DNA of 42,098 nt from an uncultured Prevotellaceae bacterium (GTDB lineage: Bacteria > Bacteroidota > Bacteroidia > Bacteroidales > Bacteroidaceae): positions 1 to 42,098 of the forward strand of contig CACYRS010000018.1 of the NCBI GenBank assembly GCA_902776935.1, given 5' to 3'. The position numbers and the translations under genes were made by a program. This document shows positions 34,016 to 42,098 of this stretch, one piece after another. Numbering within the stretch: position 1 is the first letter of the stretch; every line of letters begins with the position of its first letter. The notes below the pieces were generated by a model. That model was not told the DNA's origin. It saw nothing but the letters and a program-made list of their open reading frames with translations, and searched no databases.

Positions 34016-34444
34016 ATGCAACAAGTAATTTTAGCTATTGCCGGTAAGCCCGGACTTTACAAACTCGTTTCACAGGGAAAAAACAACCTTATCGTAGAGG
34101 CTCTCGACGCCACACATCGTCGTATGCCAGCCTTCGCAACAGACAGAATCACATCGCTCAACGACATTGCTATGTTCACTGAGACTGATGATATTCCCCT
34201 TATGGATGTCCTCGAGAACATGAAGAATCTGGAAGAGGGTAAGAAGTGTAGTGTTAACGAGAAGAAGGCATCAGCCAAAGAGCTTCAGGACTATTTCACA
34301 AAGGTTCTTCCTGAGTGGGATCGTGACAGAGTACAGAACAGTCATATCAAGAAACTCATCACCTGGTATAACATCCTCATCGAAAACGGCATCACCGATT
34401 TCAAGGATGTCGAGCCAGAAGAAAAAGAAAATCCCGCTGAATAA
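34016..34444 (+). CDS. DUF5606 family protein
   Basis: A 142-residue protein of a Bacteroidota family with no assigned function. Recognisable segments are AIAGKPGLYKLVSQGKNNLI, RRMPAFATDRITSLNDIAMF, VLPEWDRDRVQNSHIKKLI and WYNILIENGITDF. It has no signal peptide and is probably cytosolic. It is the last gene of the nusB operon. Its final codons and stop are part of the terminator hairpin. Confidence 0.88.
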   Translation: MQQVILAIAGKPGLYKLVSQGKNNLIVEALDATHRRMPAFATDRITSLNDIAMFTETDDIPLMDVLENMKNLEEGKKCSVNEKKASAKELQDYFTKVLPEWDRDRVQNSHIKKLITWYNILIENGITDFKDVEPEEKENPAE

Positions 34445-34456
34445 GCGGGATTTTTT
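34430..34456. terminator. Bidirectional terminator overlapping the end of the DUF5606 gene
   Basis: AATCCCGCT (34430-34438) and AGCGGGATT (34444-34452) with a five-base loop, then six T on the plus strand. The minus strand continues with a T-rich tract and serves the convergent outer-membrane gene. The TAA stop ends on the first base of the 3' arm. Confidence 0.88.
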
Positions 34457-34459
34457 ATC

Positions 34460-37438
34460 TTAGAACCTTCTTGCGCCACCGAATCCTCCACCGCGAGGAC
34501 CGCCGAAGCCACCTCCGCCACGAGGTCCGCCACCAAATCCACCACGACCTTCTCTTCCACCACGTCCACCACGAGGACCACCGAAAGAACCTCCAAAGAG
34601 ATTCAGTCTGTAGATAACATGCAGCATGGCATAGCTGGTAATAGCATTATATTCTGTGTCGCTGCTTGAGAGTGCAGACAACGTACGGCTTACTGTCGAC
34701 TGCTGTCCCAGGATGTCATACAGCTGCAATGAGATGGTAAGTGCATTACCCTTAAGGAAACTCTGAGACAGCTGAGCGTTCCATATCAGCTCGTTGGTGT
34801 TCATCGATTCATCAGTATATCCCCTACGACTCTGCATGTTCATGTTTGTTGTCAGTGAGGTTCCCCATGGAGCTGTCACTCCAATCATACCTCCATATGC
34901 AAATGACCAGGTATCAAGATTACTATTTGTCTGCAACTCACTGCGCGAACGGGTATAGTTCACCGATCCGTTGAGCTCAATCTCAAGCCAGTCGTTACGA
35001 TAGCTTGCTGCCATGCGCTCGCTTAAATTCAGCGAATTTGTCACGCTCCTCTTCGATTCTGAATTCATATCTGTACTTACAAAACCTATACGATGGTTAT
35101 ATCCAAGGTTGGTGAATGTGTTGATATTGAAGAATGCAGCTGAGTCTACGGCTGTATTAAACATGAATCCCATGTTTCCATTCCAGTTGCCATTCACATT
35201 CTCAGGTCGTGTAATGGTACCACCGGAACCATCCTCACGATACGAAGTCTTATTAGCAATAGAATTACTTGTGGTCGAGAAGTTCACGAAGGTCATAATT
35301 GCCCTCTGATGATTTGTGAAATAGTCATTGTAGAAGAGGTTGAAGTTCTGGGTGAAAGATGGTTTCAGTCCTGGGTTACCAGTCGTGATACGCAGTGGGT
35401 TACTGTCATCATACACCTCGAGCAGGTCGCTCATCGAGGGCTGCTCAGTACGTCCGCGATATGTAAAGCGCAGCTGACCTGTCTGTGACTTCTTCCAACG
35501 GAAGTCGAGCGTAGGTGTGAAGTTGGTTACTGTACGTGTAGTATCTGCTCTCAAGCGTGTAGTCTGTCCGTTCACACGAGTGGTGTAGTCCTGAATGAAA
35601 TGCGACTTCTGAGGTATTACCTGGAAACCTACGTTGAAGTTGAATGCCTTACGTACTATACGCAGCATCACCTCTCCCGTATGGGTATAGTTCTTATATT
35701 CTGAGAAACGGCTCAGGTTTGTATCCTCGTAACTGTCAAGAGGCTTGTTCAGCAGACTCAGGTAAGCATCCCAGTTTCTGTATTGGGGAAGGATACCCAT
35801 ATAGTCCACGTCTGTCAGACTGTAGGTCTTACGATCGCTCTTGGTATAGCTGTAGTCATATCTGTAGCTGAACTGCAGATATACCTGACGTGCAATAGGC
35901 TCACTGTAGGTCAGACGAGCGCTATAGCCCCATCTGTCCTGAGGAGTAAGACTGTATCTGTTGGTCTGATAGATTGAGTCACCTGTGCCCAGGTAGTTCA
36001 TCACCTGGAAGAGCTCGGTATAGTTGTTCGACATCGACTTGCTCGTACCCTCGCTCCAGTTAGCATTCAACTGCAGGGTAATGTTGCGTCCAGTGTTGTT
36101 CAGTCGTCTGTTAAACTGCAACATTCCTCTGAGATTCTTCGAGTCGCTATAGCTGATACTGTTCTGCTCGCTGTAGTTCTGTGCTATACCGTATTTCTTT
36201 GCTATCTCCATAACATCTTTCAATGGGTCTGAGCTGTAGTTATACGGATCATTATCAAATGTTGCATTCAGACTCTCATTAGTTCCGTCATTGCTGCTAT
36301 AAGAGAAGTTGGGACGGAACATGATGTTTGTCATCGAGTCTGGCTGCCACTCCAGTCGCATCTGACCGTTCCAATTGTTAGAACGTGAGAAGCTATGTGT
36401 CTGGCTATTGCGGTATTGTGTTCTCTCCTCATCAATGAAGTTCTTGCTGTTGCTCTTCGAATAGGTATCGTTGTCACTATGGTTCCATCTCACACTTCCG
36501 TCGAGTTTCAGCTTGTCGGTCTTCTCGTAGTTGATGTTCACACCAACCATCTTATTGGCTGTAAGGCCCTGACGGCCACCACCCCATCGGCCACCGCCTC
36601 CACCACCTGGGAATCCCATGTCATTGGTGTTGTTGGCATTGGTCATAAGAAACATCTTCAGGTCGTTCTTCATCACTCCTCCGAAGATTCTTCCTGCATA
36701 ACGGTCCTTGGTACCTGCAGCGAGGTCGGCATTGGCCATGATACCTTTGTTCATTCCCTGTTTGATGCCGAAGTCGAGCACCGTCTCTTCCTCACCGTCT
36801 TCGATACCTGACACACGGGCAAGGTCGCTCTGCTTGTCGTAGGCCTTGATACGGTCGATGATATTCGTAGGCAGGTTCTTCATTGCTGTCTTGGTATCGC
36901 CAGTCATGAATTCCTTACCGTCAACGAGAATCTTCTTCACCTCCTTACCATTGATCTTGATGGTACCGTCGTCGCTCACCTCAGCTCCGGGGAGTCGCTT
37001 TACCAGTTCCTCAACGACCGATCCCTCAGGAGTACGGAATGCGTTGGCATTATATACGAAGGTGTCGGCCTTGAGCACCACCTTCGCAGCGTGGCCTGTC
37101 ACAGTGGCTCCCTTCAGCATGATGGCATCGGCCTCAAGCTTGATGGTACCGAGGGGGATGTTCTTACCTTCTATCTTGATCTTCTTGGTATAGGTCTTAA
37201 AACCCACGTATGTGATTCTCAGATCGTATGTTCCGTCACTTGGCACCCTGATAGAGAAAGCTCCATTGGTGTTAGTCACTGCGTTGGCTACGATTTTCTG
37301 GCCCTTCATTACTGCTGCTGTGGCTTGGATTACCGCTTCTTCTGTGTCTTGTTCTATCACTGTTCCACTAACGGTTCCCTGGGCAAATGCCACGATTGTT
37401 GTCATCGATACGACAAGCAAGATGAATAGTCTTCTCAT
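34460..37438 (-). CDS. Outer-membrane beta-barrel protein (TonB-receptor-like) with Arg/Gly-rich C-terminal tail
   Basis: A 992-residue protein. A signal peptide (residues 1-19, ending VAFAQ) is followed by a carboxypeptidase-regulatory-like domain (~22-105) and a plug-like domain (~115-215) with KRLPGAEVSDDGTIKINGKE and VDGKEFMTGD. The rest is a large beta-barrel (~230-945). This is the OMP beta-barrel family related to TonB-dependent receptors; I see no clear TonB box and no SusD neighbour, so the substrate is unknown. After the last strand comes a 45-residue tail of FGG, PRGG and RGG units (948-992). A glycine-rich loop (FPGGGGGGRWGGGRQG) lies near the barrel start. Confidence 0.88.
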   Translation of the reverse strand: MRRLFILLVVSMTTIVAFAQGTVSGTVIEQDTEEAVIQATAAVMKGQKIVANAVTNTNGAFSIRVPSDGTYDLRITYVGFKTYTKKIKIEGKNIPLGTIKLEADAIMLKGATVTGHAAKVVLKADTFVYNANAFRTPEGSVVEELVKRLPGAEVSDDGTIKINGKEVKKILVDGKEFMTGDTKTAMKNLPTNIIDRIKAYDKQSDLARVSGIEDGEEETVLDFGIKQGMNKGIMANADLAAGTKDRYAGRIFGGVMKNDLKMFLMTNANNTNDMGFPGGGGGGRWGGGRQGLTANKMVGVNINYEKTDKLKLDGSVRWNHSDNDTYSKSNSKNFIDEERTQYRNSQTHSFSRSNNWNGQMRLEWQPDSMTNIMFRPNFSYSSNDGTNESLNATFDNDPYNYSSDPLKDVMEIAKKYGIAQNYSEQNSISYSDSKNLRGMLQFNRRLNNTGRNITLQLNANWSEGTSKSMSNNYTELFQVMNYLGTGDSIYQTNRYSLTPQDRWGYSARLTYSEPIARQVYLQFSYRYDYSYTKSDRKTYSLTDVDYMGILPQYRNWDAYLSLLNKPLDSYEDTNLSRFSEYKNYTHTGEVMLRIVRKAFNFNVGFQVIPQKSHFIQDYTTRVNGQTTRLRADTTRTVTNFTPTLDFRWKKSQTGQLRFTYRGRTEQPSMSDLLEVYDDSNPLRITTGNPGLKPSFTQNFNLFYNDYFTNHQRAIMTFVNFSTTSNSIANKTSYREDGSGGTITRPENVNGNWNGNMGFMFNTAVDSAAFFNINTFTNLGYNHRIGFVSTDMNSESKRSVTNSLNLSERMAASYRNDWLEIELNGSVNYTRSRSELQTNSNLDTWSFAYGGMIGVTAPWGTSLTTNMNMQSRRGYTDESMNTNELIWNAQLSQSFLKGNALTISLQLYDILGQQSTVSRTLSALSSSDTEYNAITSYAMLHVIYRLNLFGGSFGGPRGGRGGREGRGGFGGGPRGGGGFGGPRGGGFGGARRF

Positions 37439-37468
37439 TTTTATGTTTACGAATTTTTGCCTCTTTGA

Positions 37469-37482
37469 CGTATTATTATACG
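37469..37482. promoter_or_regulatory. Small palindrome upstream of the outer-membrane protein gene
   Basis: CGTAT-TATT-ATACG, perfect five-base arms, 31 bases before the ATG at 37438. There is no TAnnTTTG box downstream of it on the minus strand, so the promoter may be of another class. It is a candidate operator only. Confidence 0.3.
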
Positions 37483-37564
37483 GAAAGTTTAATGGTTTTG
37501 AAAAAAATAAGGGTATTTCTTACAATTATTTGACTTTTTACAATAGATTTCAAAAAATTTAATT

Positions 37565-37572
37565 TACCTTTG
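37565..37572 (+). promoter_or_regulatory. Promoter of aroB (-7 box)
   Basis: TACCTTTG in the context TTTACCTTTGCAATC, 31 bases before the aroB ATG. Confidence 0.55.
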
Positions 37573-37603
37573 CAATCAAATTTTAAAACCTGACCACTAA
37601 AAG

Positions 37604-38653
37604 ATGAGTCAACAGAAGGTAATGATAGCCGACAAACTGGAGGCGACGCTGGCAGAAGCAGTAAGCGAATGTGAGCGCGACAGGATCTTCATCCTCACCG
37701 ATGAGAACACAGAGAAACTCTGTCTGTCTCTCGTAGCCGACTTCCCTTGTCTCGAAGGATTCAAGACAATTGTCATTGGAGCTTCCGACACAAACAAGAA
37801 CCTTGATTCGCTCGCCCACGTATGGGAGGAACTTGGTAAGGGAGGGGCCACCCGCCACACCTTATTAATAAATATAGGCGGTGGAATGGTTACCGACCTG
37901 GGAGGCTTTGCTGCCTCTACCTTCAAACGGGGCATCAACTACATTAACATCCCCACCACCCTACTGGCGATGGTCGATGCTTCCGTAGGTGGTAAGACGG
38001 GTATCAACTTCCGTGGTCTGAAAAACGAGATCGGTGTGTTTAACAATGCCTCGAGCGTTATCCTCCACACACCTTTCCTTCGTACACTCGACAGTGAGAA
38101 TATCCTCTCCGGCTATGCAGAGATGCTCAAGCACGGACTTATCTCCAACGAACAGATGTGGGCAGATTTAATGACCTTTGAACTTGACACTTTAGACTTT
38201 GCCAAGCTTCAGAGGATGCTGGCCGATAGCGTAGCCGTAAAACAGCGCATCGTGACAGAAGACCCCACGGAAAAGGGAATCCGCAAAGCCCTTAACCTCG
38301 GACATACCGTTGGCCACGCCTTCGAGTCGTATGCCTTAGAGCACAAGCCCGTGCTTCATGGCTATGCTGTGGCTTGGGGACTGATCTGCGAACTCTATCT
38401 CAGTGCCATCAGGACAGGCTTCCCCACAGACAAGATGCACCAGACGGTAAACTTCATAAAGGAGCACTATGGTAAGATGAACATCACCTGCGATGACTAC
38501 CCCACTCTTCTAGAGCTGATGACCCATGACAAGAAAAACGTTGCCGGCATCATCAACTTCACCCTGCTTGGTGGCATCGGAGACATAAAAATAAATCAGA
38601 CTGCCTCAAAACAAGACATTTACGAGGCTCTCGATTTCTATCGGGAGTGTTAA
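37604..38653 (+). CDS. aroB: 3-dehydroquinate synthase
   Basis: A 349-residue cytosolic shikimate-pathway enzyme that cyclises DAHP to 3-dehydroquinate using NAD+ and a divalent metal. The NAD-binding GGGMVTDLGGFAASTFKRG, IPTTLLAMVDASVGGKTGIN, GYAEMLKHGLI and the metal His motif LNLGHTVGHAFE are all present, with a second His in LHGYAVAWG. It is a single gene with its own promoter and a hairpin downstream. Confidence 0.96.
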   Translation: MSQQKVMIADKLEATLAEAVSECERDRIFILTDENTEKLCLSLVADFPCLEGFKTIVIGASDTNKNLDSLAHVWEELGKGGATRHTLLINIGGGMVTDLGGFAASTFKRGINYINIPTTLLAMVDASVGGKTGINFRGLKNEIGVFNNASSVILHTPFLRTLDSENILSGYAEMLKHGLISNEQMWADLMTFELDTLDFAKLQRMLADSVAVKQRIVTEDPTEKGIRKALNLGHTVGHAFESYALEHKPVLHGYAVAWGLICELYLSAIRTGFPTDKMHQTVNFIKEHYGKMNITCDDYPTLLELMTHDKKNVAGIINFTLLGGIGDIKINQTASKQDIYEALDFYREC

Positions 38654-38704
38654 ACCACTCTCCAATCAACTTAAATTTAGCCTAATCATATTACTAACTA
38701 ATTC

Positions 38705-38734
38705 GGTGCAGTCACTCGTGAGAGCAGCTGCACC
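38705..38734. terminator. Hairpin between convergent aroB and menE
   Basis: GGTGCAG (38705-38711) and CTGCACC (38728-38734) with inner partial pairing, followed on the plus strand by a pyrimidine-rich but interrupted T tract. It probably ends aroB transcription; the evidence is weaker than for the other terminators. Confidence 0.5.
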
Positions 38735-38757
38735 TCTTATATTTCCTTCATCCCATC

Positions 38758-39759
38758 CTACATAGCAAGTTTCTCTGCCTCTTTGCGGGCGGGCTTACCT
38801 GTTTCTGTAAGCGGAATGCTATTCACTTTTATGTAATCTTTCGGCTGCTGAAACTTGGGTAACACCCTCTCGCATACCTCGCGAGCCTCAATTACATCAC
38901 CCTCAGTCAACATCACCACAATCTCTCCAAACTTCGCGTCTTTACGCTTGCTTATAATGAATGGAGCATCGAGATAAGGCTTCAGCATTCTCTCAACCTC
39001 CTCCGCCTGTATCTTTATACCCCCAGAACAGATTACATTATCCTTCCTTCCAAGAATCCTGAACCTCATTCCAGAGCCATCTATCTCACCTATATCATTT
39101 GTCACCAATGTCTCTTCACATACCTCAGGAGCATCAATTACCAGACATCTGTCTGCATTCAGGCTCACCCTCACGCCTGGAAAAGGCTCATACCACTCCG
39201 ATGCCCTTTCGCCGCTCAATCGCCTCAGTGCGATATGCGATAGCGTCTCCGTCATTCCATACGTGCTCCAGACCGCATTAGGAAACGACCTCAGCTCCTC
39301 AGCCATCCCGTCGTCTATAGCCCCTCCGCCTATTATCAGATTCTTTATCTGCATCAGCCTCTCTCGTTCCTCAGGCACCTGTAACGAATTATACACCTGC
39401 ATCGGCACCATCGCCGCAAACCCAATATTATCTGTTGAATATTTTTTATTTTCTATTTTATATTTTTTATTTAGCATCTCCCCCATCGGGTGTCCTGATG
39501 GCTCGACAGCAACGAGATTCAGATTCCTCTCCATCGCCCTCACCACCATCATCTTTCCTGCGATATAATCCAGCGACATACATAGCAGTGCCGTATCTCC
39601 AGGCTTCAGCCCAAGGAAGTCACATGTTATCCTTGCAGAATTTATCATCCTGCGTTTCTCTACCAGCATCCTCTTCGGCTCCCCAGTGCTTCCACTGGTC
39701 TTCACCTCTACATAAGGACTGTCACTCTTCCACTCCTCCAGAAAATCTTCTACTGACAT
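38758..39759 (-). CDS. menE: O-succinylbenzoate-CoA ligase (short form)
   Basis: A 333-residue ANL-family enzyme that activates o-succinylbenzoate with ATP and CoA in menaquinone synthesis. The P-loop VKTSGSTGEPKRML, YGMTETLSHIAL, GRKDNVICSGGIKIQAEEVE and the C-terminal Lys motif LTETGKPARKE are intact. The N-terminal part of longer MenE proteins is absent; a compact form is usual in this phylum. An A/T-only stretch encodes NKKYKIENKKYS in frame, in a region where I expect only a short link. It is the last gene of menB-menC-menE, five bases after menC. Confidence 0.9.
   Translation of the reverse strand: MSVEDFLEEWKSDSPYVEVKTSGSTGEPKRMLVEKRRMINSARITCDFLGLKPGDTALLCMSLDYIAGKMMVVRAMERNLNLVAVEPSGHPMGEMLNKKYKIENKKYSTDNIGFAAMVPMQVYNSLQVPEERERLMQIKNLIIGGGAIDDGMAEELRSFPNAVWSTYGMTETLSHIALRRLSGERASEWYEPFPGVRVSLNADRCLVIDAPEVCEETLVTNDIGEIDGSGMRFRILGRKDNVICSGGIKIQAEEVERMLKPYLDAPFIISKRKDAKFGEIVVMLTEGDVIEAREVCERVLPKFQQPKDYIKVNSIPLTETGKPARKEAEKLAM
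39439..39471 (-). repeat. In-frame AT-rich repeat inside menE
   Basis: ATATTTTTTATT occurs at 39439-39450 and 39460-39471. The two copies encode Asn-Lys-Lys-Tyr twice, seven codons apart. The right 18 bases are identical to the intergenic 18-mer at 33988-34005. Confidence 0.8.
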
Positions 39760-39764
39760 AAGAA

Positions 39765-40793
39765 CTATCTATTTTGACATAGCCACAACTTATCTCCTCT
39801 TATGTCTAAGCCCATATCAAAATTGTCTGTAAAAAGCTGTCCTGTGCCGAGGCCTTGCGGCATGGTGATATTGTCTCCATACACGGCTGATGCAAACTGT
39901 GCTATGGCATTCAGTCCGATATTACTCTCCAGCGCCGATGTTATCCACGACCCGATACCCATATCCTTTGCTGTGTCTATCCACTCCCTGCATCCCGTCA
40001 TTCCTCCGTGCAGCGATGGCTTCAGTATGATATATCTCGGCTTTATCACATTCAGCATGTGTCTCTTCATCTCAGGATCGTTCACGCCTATCAGCTCTTC
40101 GTCCAATGCTATCGGCAGCGGCGACTCCCTGCATAGTTCGGCCATAAACGCCCATTGTCCCTTTTTTATAGGCTGTTCGATACTGTGGATATTATATTGT
40201 GAGAGGAGTTCGAGCTTATACAGAGCCTCATCAAATTCAAACGCCCCGTTGGCATCCACTCTCAGCTCTACCTCATGGAAAGAATATCTGTCTCTTATTC
40301 GTTTTATCAGGTCCAGTTCCTTGTCAAAGTCTATCGCTCCAATCTTCAGTTTCACACATCTGAAACCCTTCTCCAGTTTCTCCTCCATCCTCTGCAGCAT
40401 CTCGTCATAGTTGCCCATCCACACGAGGCCATTGATTGGAATACCCTCTTCACCTCTGCTGAATGCCGTATCGAAAAGCAGTCCCTGAGCCTGTCTAAGG
40501 GCCAGCAGCGCTGTCTCCAGTCCGAAGAGCATCGACGGATAATCTCTCATCGCCTCATAGTCTGTCTCTCCCGTCTCACAGAGCCTCTTGCAGAATTGAT
40601 CAAGTATCTCTTCATACCTTCCATCCTCCATCGCATCACAGCTCAGGTCCGGCAATGGCGCACACTCTCCCACTCCATGCCTCTCACCGTCCGACAGATT
40701 CACCAGCCATATCTTCCTCGTGGTATATACTCCCCTCGACGTTCCCGCCGGCTGCTTAAAATGCAGCGTCCGTTTCTCTATATTATAGTTCAT
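39765..40793 (-). CDS. menC: o-Succinylbenzoate synthase
   Basis: A 342-residue enolase-superfamily enzyme that dehydrates SHCHC to o-succinylbenzoate. Acid-base Lys residues are in VKLKIG and ILKPSLHGG; metal ligands are in RVDANG, SIEQP and ALDEEL. The start overlaps the menB stop in an ATGA junction. A short palindromic element is embedded in frame (40483-40501), coding the LRQAQG stretch. Confidence 0.94.
   Translation of the reverse strand: MNYNIEKRTLHFKQPAGTSRGVYTTRKIWLVNLSDGERHGVGECAPLPDLSCDAMEDGRYEEILDQFCKRLCETGETDYEAMRDYPSMLFGLETALLALRQAQGLLFDTAFSRGEEGIPINGLVWMGNYDEMLQRMEEKLEKGFRCVKLKIGAIDFDKELDLIKRIRDRYSFHEVELRVDANGAFEFDEALYKLELLSQYNIHSIEQPIKKGQWAFMAELCRESPLPIALDEELIGVNDPEMKRHMLNVIKPRYIILKPSLHGGMTGCREWIDTAKDMGIGSWITSALESNIGLNAIAQFASAVYGDNITMPQGLGTGQLFTDNFDMGLDIRGDKLWLCQNR
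40483..40501. repeat. REP-like imperfect palindrome inside menC
   Basis: CCCTGAGCCTGTCTAAGGG has CCCT.AG and CT.AGGG arms and closely resembles the dispersed palindrome CCCTGAGCTTGTCGAAGGG that I recall from many genomes. It encodes Leu-Arg-Gln-Ala-Gln-Gly in frame. Confidence 0.55.
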
Positions 40794-41647
40794 GGCAGTT
40801 TCGGGTATTTCTTAAAGTCGGGTTTGCGCTTTTCCAGGAAAGCCTTGCCTCCCTCCTGAGCCTCGTCCAGGAAGTAATAAAGCATAGTGCAGTCACCTGC
40901 CAGCTCCTGTATTCCCGCCTGTCCGTCGAGTTCAGCATTCAGTCCAGCCTTGATCATACGGAGTGCCAGTGGTGAGCGTTCCATCATTATCTCCGCCCAT
41001 TCCACACACTCATCCTCCAGTCTGTCGATAGGCACTACCTTGTTCACCATACCCATCTCCTCAGCCTCCTTGGCACTATACTGCCTGCACAGGAACCATA
41101 TCTCGCGGGCCTTCTTCTGACCAACAATCCTTGCCAGATACGAAGAGCCGAATCCCGCATCAAAGCTTCCCACCTTCGGTCCTGTCTGTCCGAAGATGGC
41201 ATTCTCAGAGGCTATCGTCAAGTCGCACACCAGATGCAGCACATGACCTCCACCGATGGCATAACCATTCACCATCGCAATCACCGGCTTCGGCAGTCTG
41301 CGTATCTGCATCTGCACGTCGAGCACACTAAGACGAGGCACTCCCTCCTCGTCAACATATCCTCCACGCCCCTTCACATGCATGTCGCCACCAGAGCAGA
41401 AAGCATGCTGCACGTCGGCCAGGGTCTTTCCCTCAGGCACCTCACTCATGGCACCCGTCAACAGCACCACACTTATCTCCTGCATCTCGCGGCACATCGA
41501 GAAAGCCTGACTCAACTCCCACGTGGTCTTGGGTGTAAAGGCATTACGATACCTCGCACGGTTGATGGTTATCTTTGCGATACCGTTATACTCCTCAAAC
41601 AGTATCTCCTTAAACTCCTTAATCTGTTTCCAAACTCTTTTTTCCAT
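40790..41647 (-). CDS. menB: 1,4-Dihydroxy-2-naphthoyl-CoA synthase
   Basis: A 285-residue crotonase-fold enzyme that closes the naphthoquinone ring from o-succinylbenzoyl-CoA. Signatures are [52 protein letters not shown] and [20 protein letters not shown], with the C-terminal [13 protein letters not shown]. It is the first gene of this operon with a good promoter. menF and menD, often upstream in the same operon, are not next to it. Confidence 0.96.
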   Translation of the reverse strand: MEKRVWKQIKEFKEILFEEYNGIAKITINRARYRNAFTPKTTWELSQAFSMCREMQEISVVLLTGAMSEVPEGKTLADVQHAFCSGGDMHVKGRGGYVDEEGVPRLSVLDVQMQIRRLPKPVIAMVNGYAIGGGHVLHLVCDLTIASENAIFGQTGPKVGSFDAGFGSSYLARIVGQKKAREIWFLCRQYSAKEAEEMGMVNKVVPIDRLEDECVEWAEIMMERSPLALRMIKAGLNAELDGQAGIQELAGDCTMLYYFLDEAQEGGKAFLEKRKPDFKKYPKLP

Positions 41648-41666
41648 ATCTCTTTCAATTTTTCTG

Positions 41667-41697
41667 CAAAAATAGCAAAAAAAAACCGCTTGACAAA
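41667..41697 (-). promoter_or_regulatory. Promoter of the menBCE operon
   Basis: On the minus strand, TTTG (41694-41697), 19 bases, then TATTTTTG (41667-41674). The leader to the ATG at 41647 is short, about 15 bases. Confidence 0.75.
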
Positions 41698-41853
41698 ATC
41701 ATACGGTATATTTTTCACTTTATCGTAAAAGAGTAGTTGTTATGTTTACTAATAAAATGGCCATCGCGCGCGACAGAGATTAATGGCATTTGCAGACTTT
41801 GTCGTAAGAATCAGAGTGTGTCGCGAGTAGTTGGGAAGAAATCGGAAGGAATA

Positions 41854-41885
41854 TTTGGAATAGGCGATTTTTAACCGTACCTTTG
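41854..41885 (+). promoter_or_regulatory. Rightward consensus promoter 1 at the right edge
   Basis: TTTG (41854-41857), exactly 20 bases, then TACCTTTG (41878-41885). It points out of the window. Confidence 0.7.
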
Positions 41886-41928
41886 CAATATCAAAAGATT
41901 CATACGTTAGTTAGATATAGTTTTCTTC

Positions 41929-41959
41929 ATTGTATATTTAAATTAATTTCTTATCTTTG
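41929..41959 (+). promoter_or_regulatory. Rightward promoter 2 at the right edge
   Basis: ATTG (41929-41932), 19 bases, then TATCTTTG (41952-41959). It is in tandem with promoter 1, 74 bases downstream. Confidence 0.55.
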
Positions 41960-42098
41960 CATTCGTTAACAACATCAAGGATGTGGAACAAGGCCGCGCT
42001 TTCATTCGTCATAAGACAGTGTAATATGTTCTGCCCCCACTCCTTAACATCCGAATCCGGACAGTTCACTGGGCTTTGACCCCGCATTTGCAATGATG

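Larger units (their letters stand above)
41700..42098. other. Right-edge intergenic region without a convincing gene
   Basis: Contents: a TCGCGCGCGA palindrome (41764-41773), two rightward promoters (41854-41885 and 41952-41959), a 32-codon frame (41981-42079, plus) just after the second promoter, and two adjacent ATG codons at 42093-42098 that could start the next gene. A 52-codon frame enters from the right on the minus strand (41938-42096) but runs against the promoters. None is supported enough to call. Confidence 0.6.

Noticed and set aside
34470-34600. Repetitive GC-rich DNA that might be a CRISPR-like or minisatellite array
   Set aside because: It is the coding sequence of the Gly/Arg tail; the units are codon-based and irregular, with no spacers.
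41764-41773. TCGCGCGCGA palindrome as an operator or methylation hotspot
   Set aside because: A single 10-bp palindrome with no partner site or nearby gene; not enough to support a role.
41938-42096. 52-codon minus-strand frame entering from the right edge
   Set aside because: The peptide looks protein-like, but two good rightward promoters lie in or just beyond it and I recognise no family; it is undecidable without more sequence.

Overview
The window comes from a Bacteroidota chromosome, most likely the Prevotella/Segatella group (Prevotellaceae). The reasons are: promoters of the TAnnTTTG type, often with TTTG 19-22 bases upstream; a short 286-residue primary sigma factor without region 1.1; a Na+-pumping NqrA-F complex; a long NusB; DUF5606; an HU/smalltalk pair; and near absence of Shine-Dalgarno sites. 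It is mostly core genome. I see no complete insertion sequence, prophage, CRISPR array or tRNA.

Left to right: (1) a left-truncated HU-family gene and a 33-codon smalltalk gene; (2) a leftward operon nqrABCDEF-pyk; (3) tamB, divergent from nqrA, meeting a GH73/LysM glucosaminidase head to head; (4) cdd, a lipoprotein with a beta-helix-like repeat region, and a rubrerythrin; (5) the RNase P RNA gene; (6) degP/htrA, rpoD and a small exported protein of unknown function; (7) a leftward iorA-iorB-aminotransferase operon for 2-keto acid/aromatic amino acid metabolism; (8) fusA2, an EF-G paralogue with altered GTPase motifs, divergent from hemW; (9) a leftward operon rplY-pth-hslR-like-yrbG-yhhQ-queF; (10) a rightward operon nusB-yajC-ybbR-coaE-DUF5606; (11) a large outer-membrane beta-barrel protein with an Arg/Gly-rich tail; (12) aroB; (13) menB-menC-menE for menaquinone synthesis; (14) a right-edge stretch with two rightward promoters and no convincing gene.

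The genes fit one physiology. Menaquinone (men genes) accepts electrons from Nqr, which pumps Na+. Pyruvate kinase is the last gene of the nqr operon. IorAB and its aminotransferase handle ferredoxin-linked 2-oxoacid chemistry typical of anaerobes. Rubrerythrin handles peroxide.

The most striking new observation is a compact preQ1-I-type riboswitch in the 46-base gap before the queuosine-precursor transporter yhhQ, followed by queF. It keeps the ligand-contacting bases of the Thermoanaerobacter aptamer, as I remember it, and its A-rich tail runs straight into the start codon. Other points are: a terminator hairpin whose loop holds the start codon of the next gene; promoters built into the terminator of the previous gene (rpoD, iorA); short AT-rich tandem repeats at operon junctions, often beginning in the upstream stop codon; and two intergenic-type repeats carried in frame inside menE and menC.
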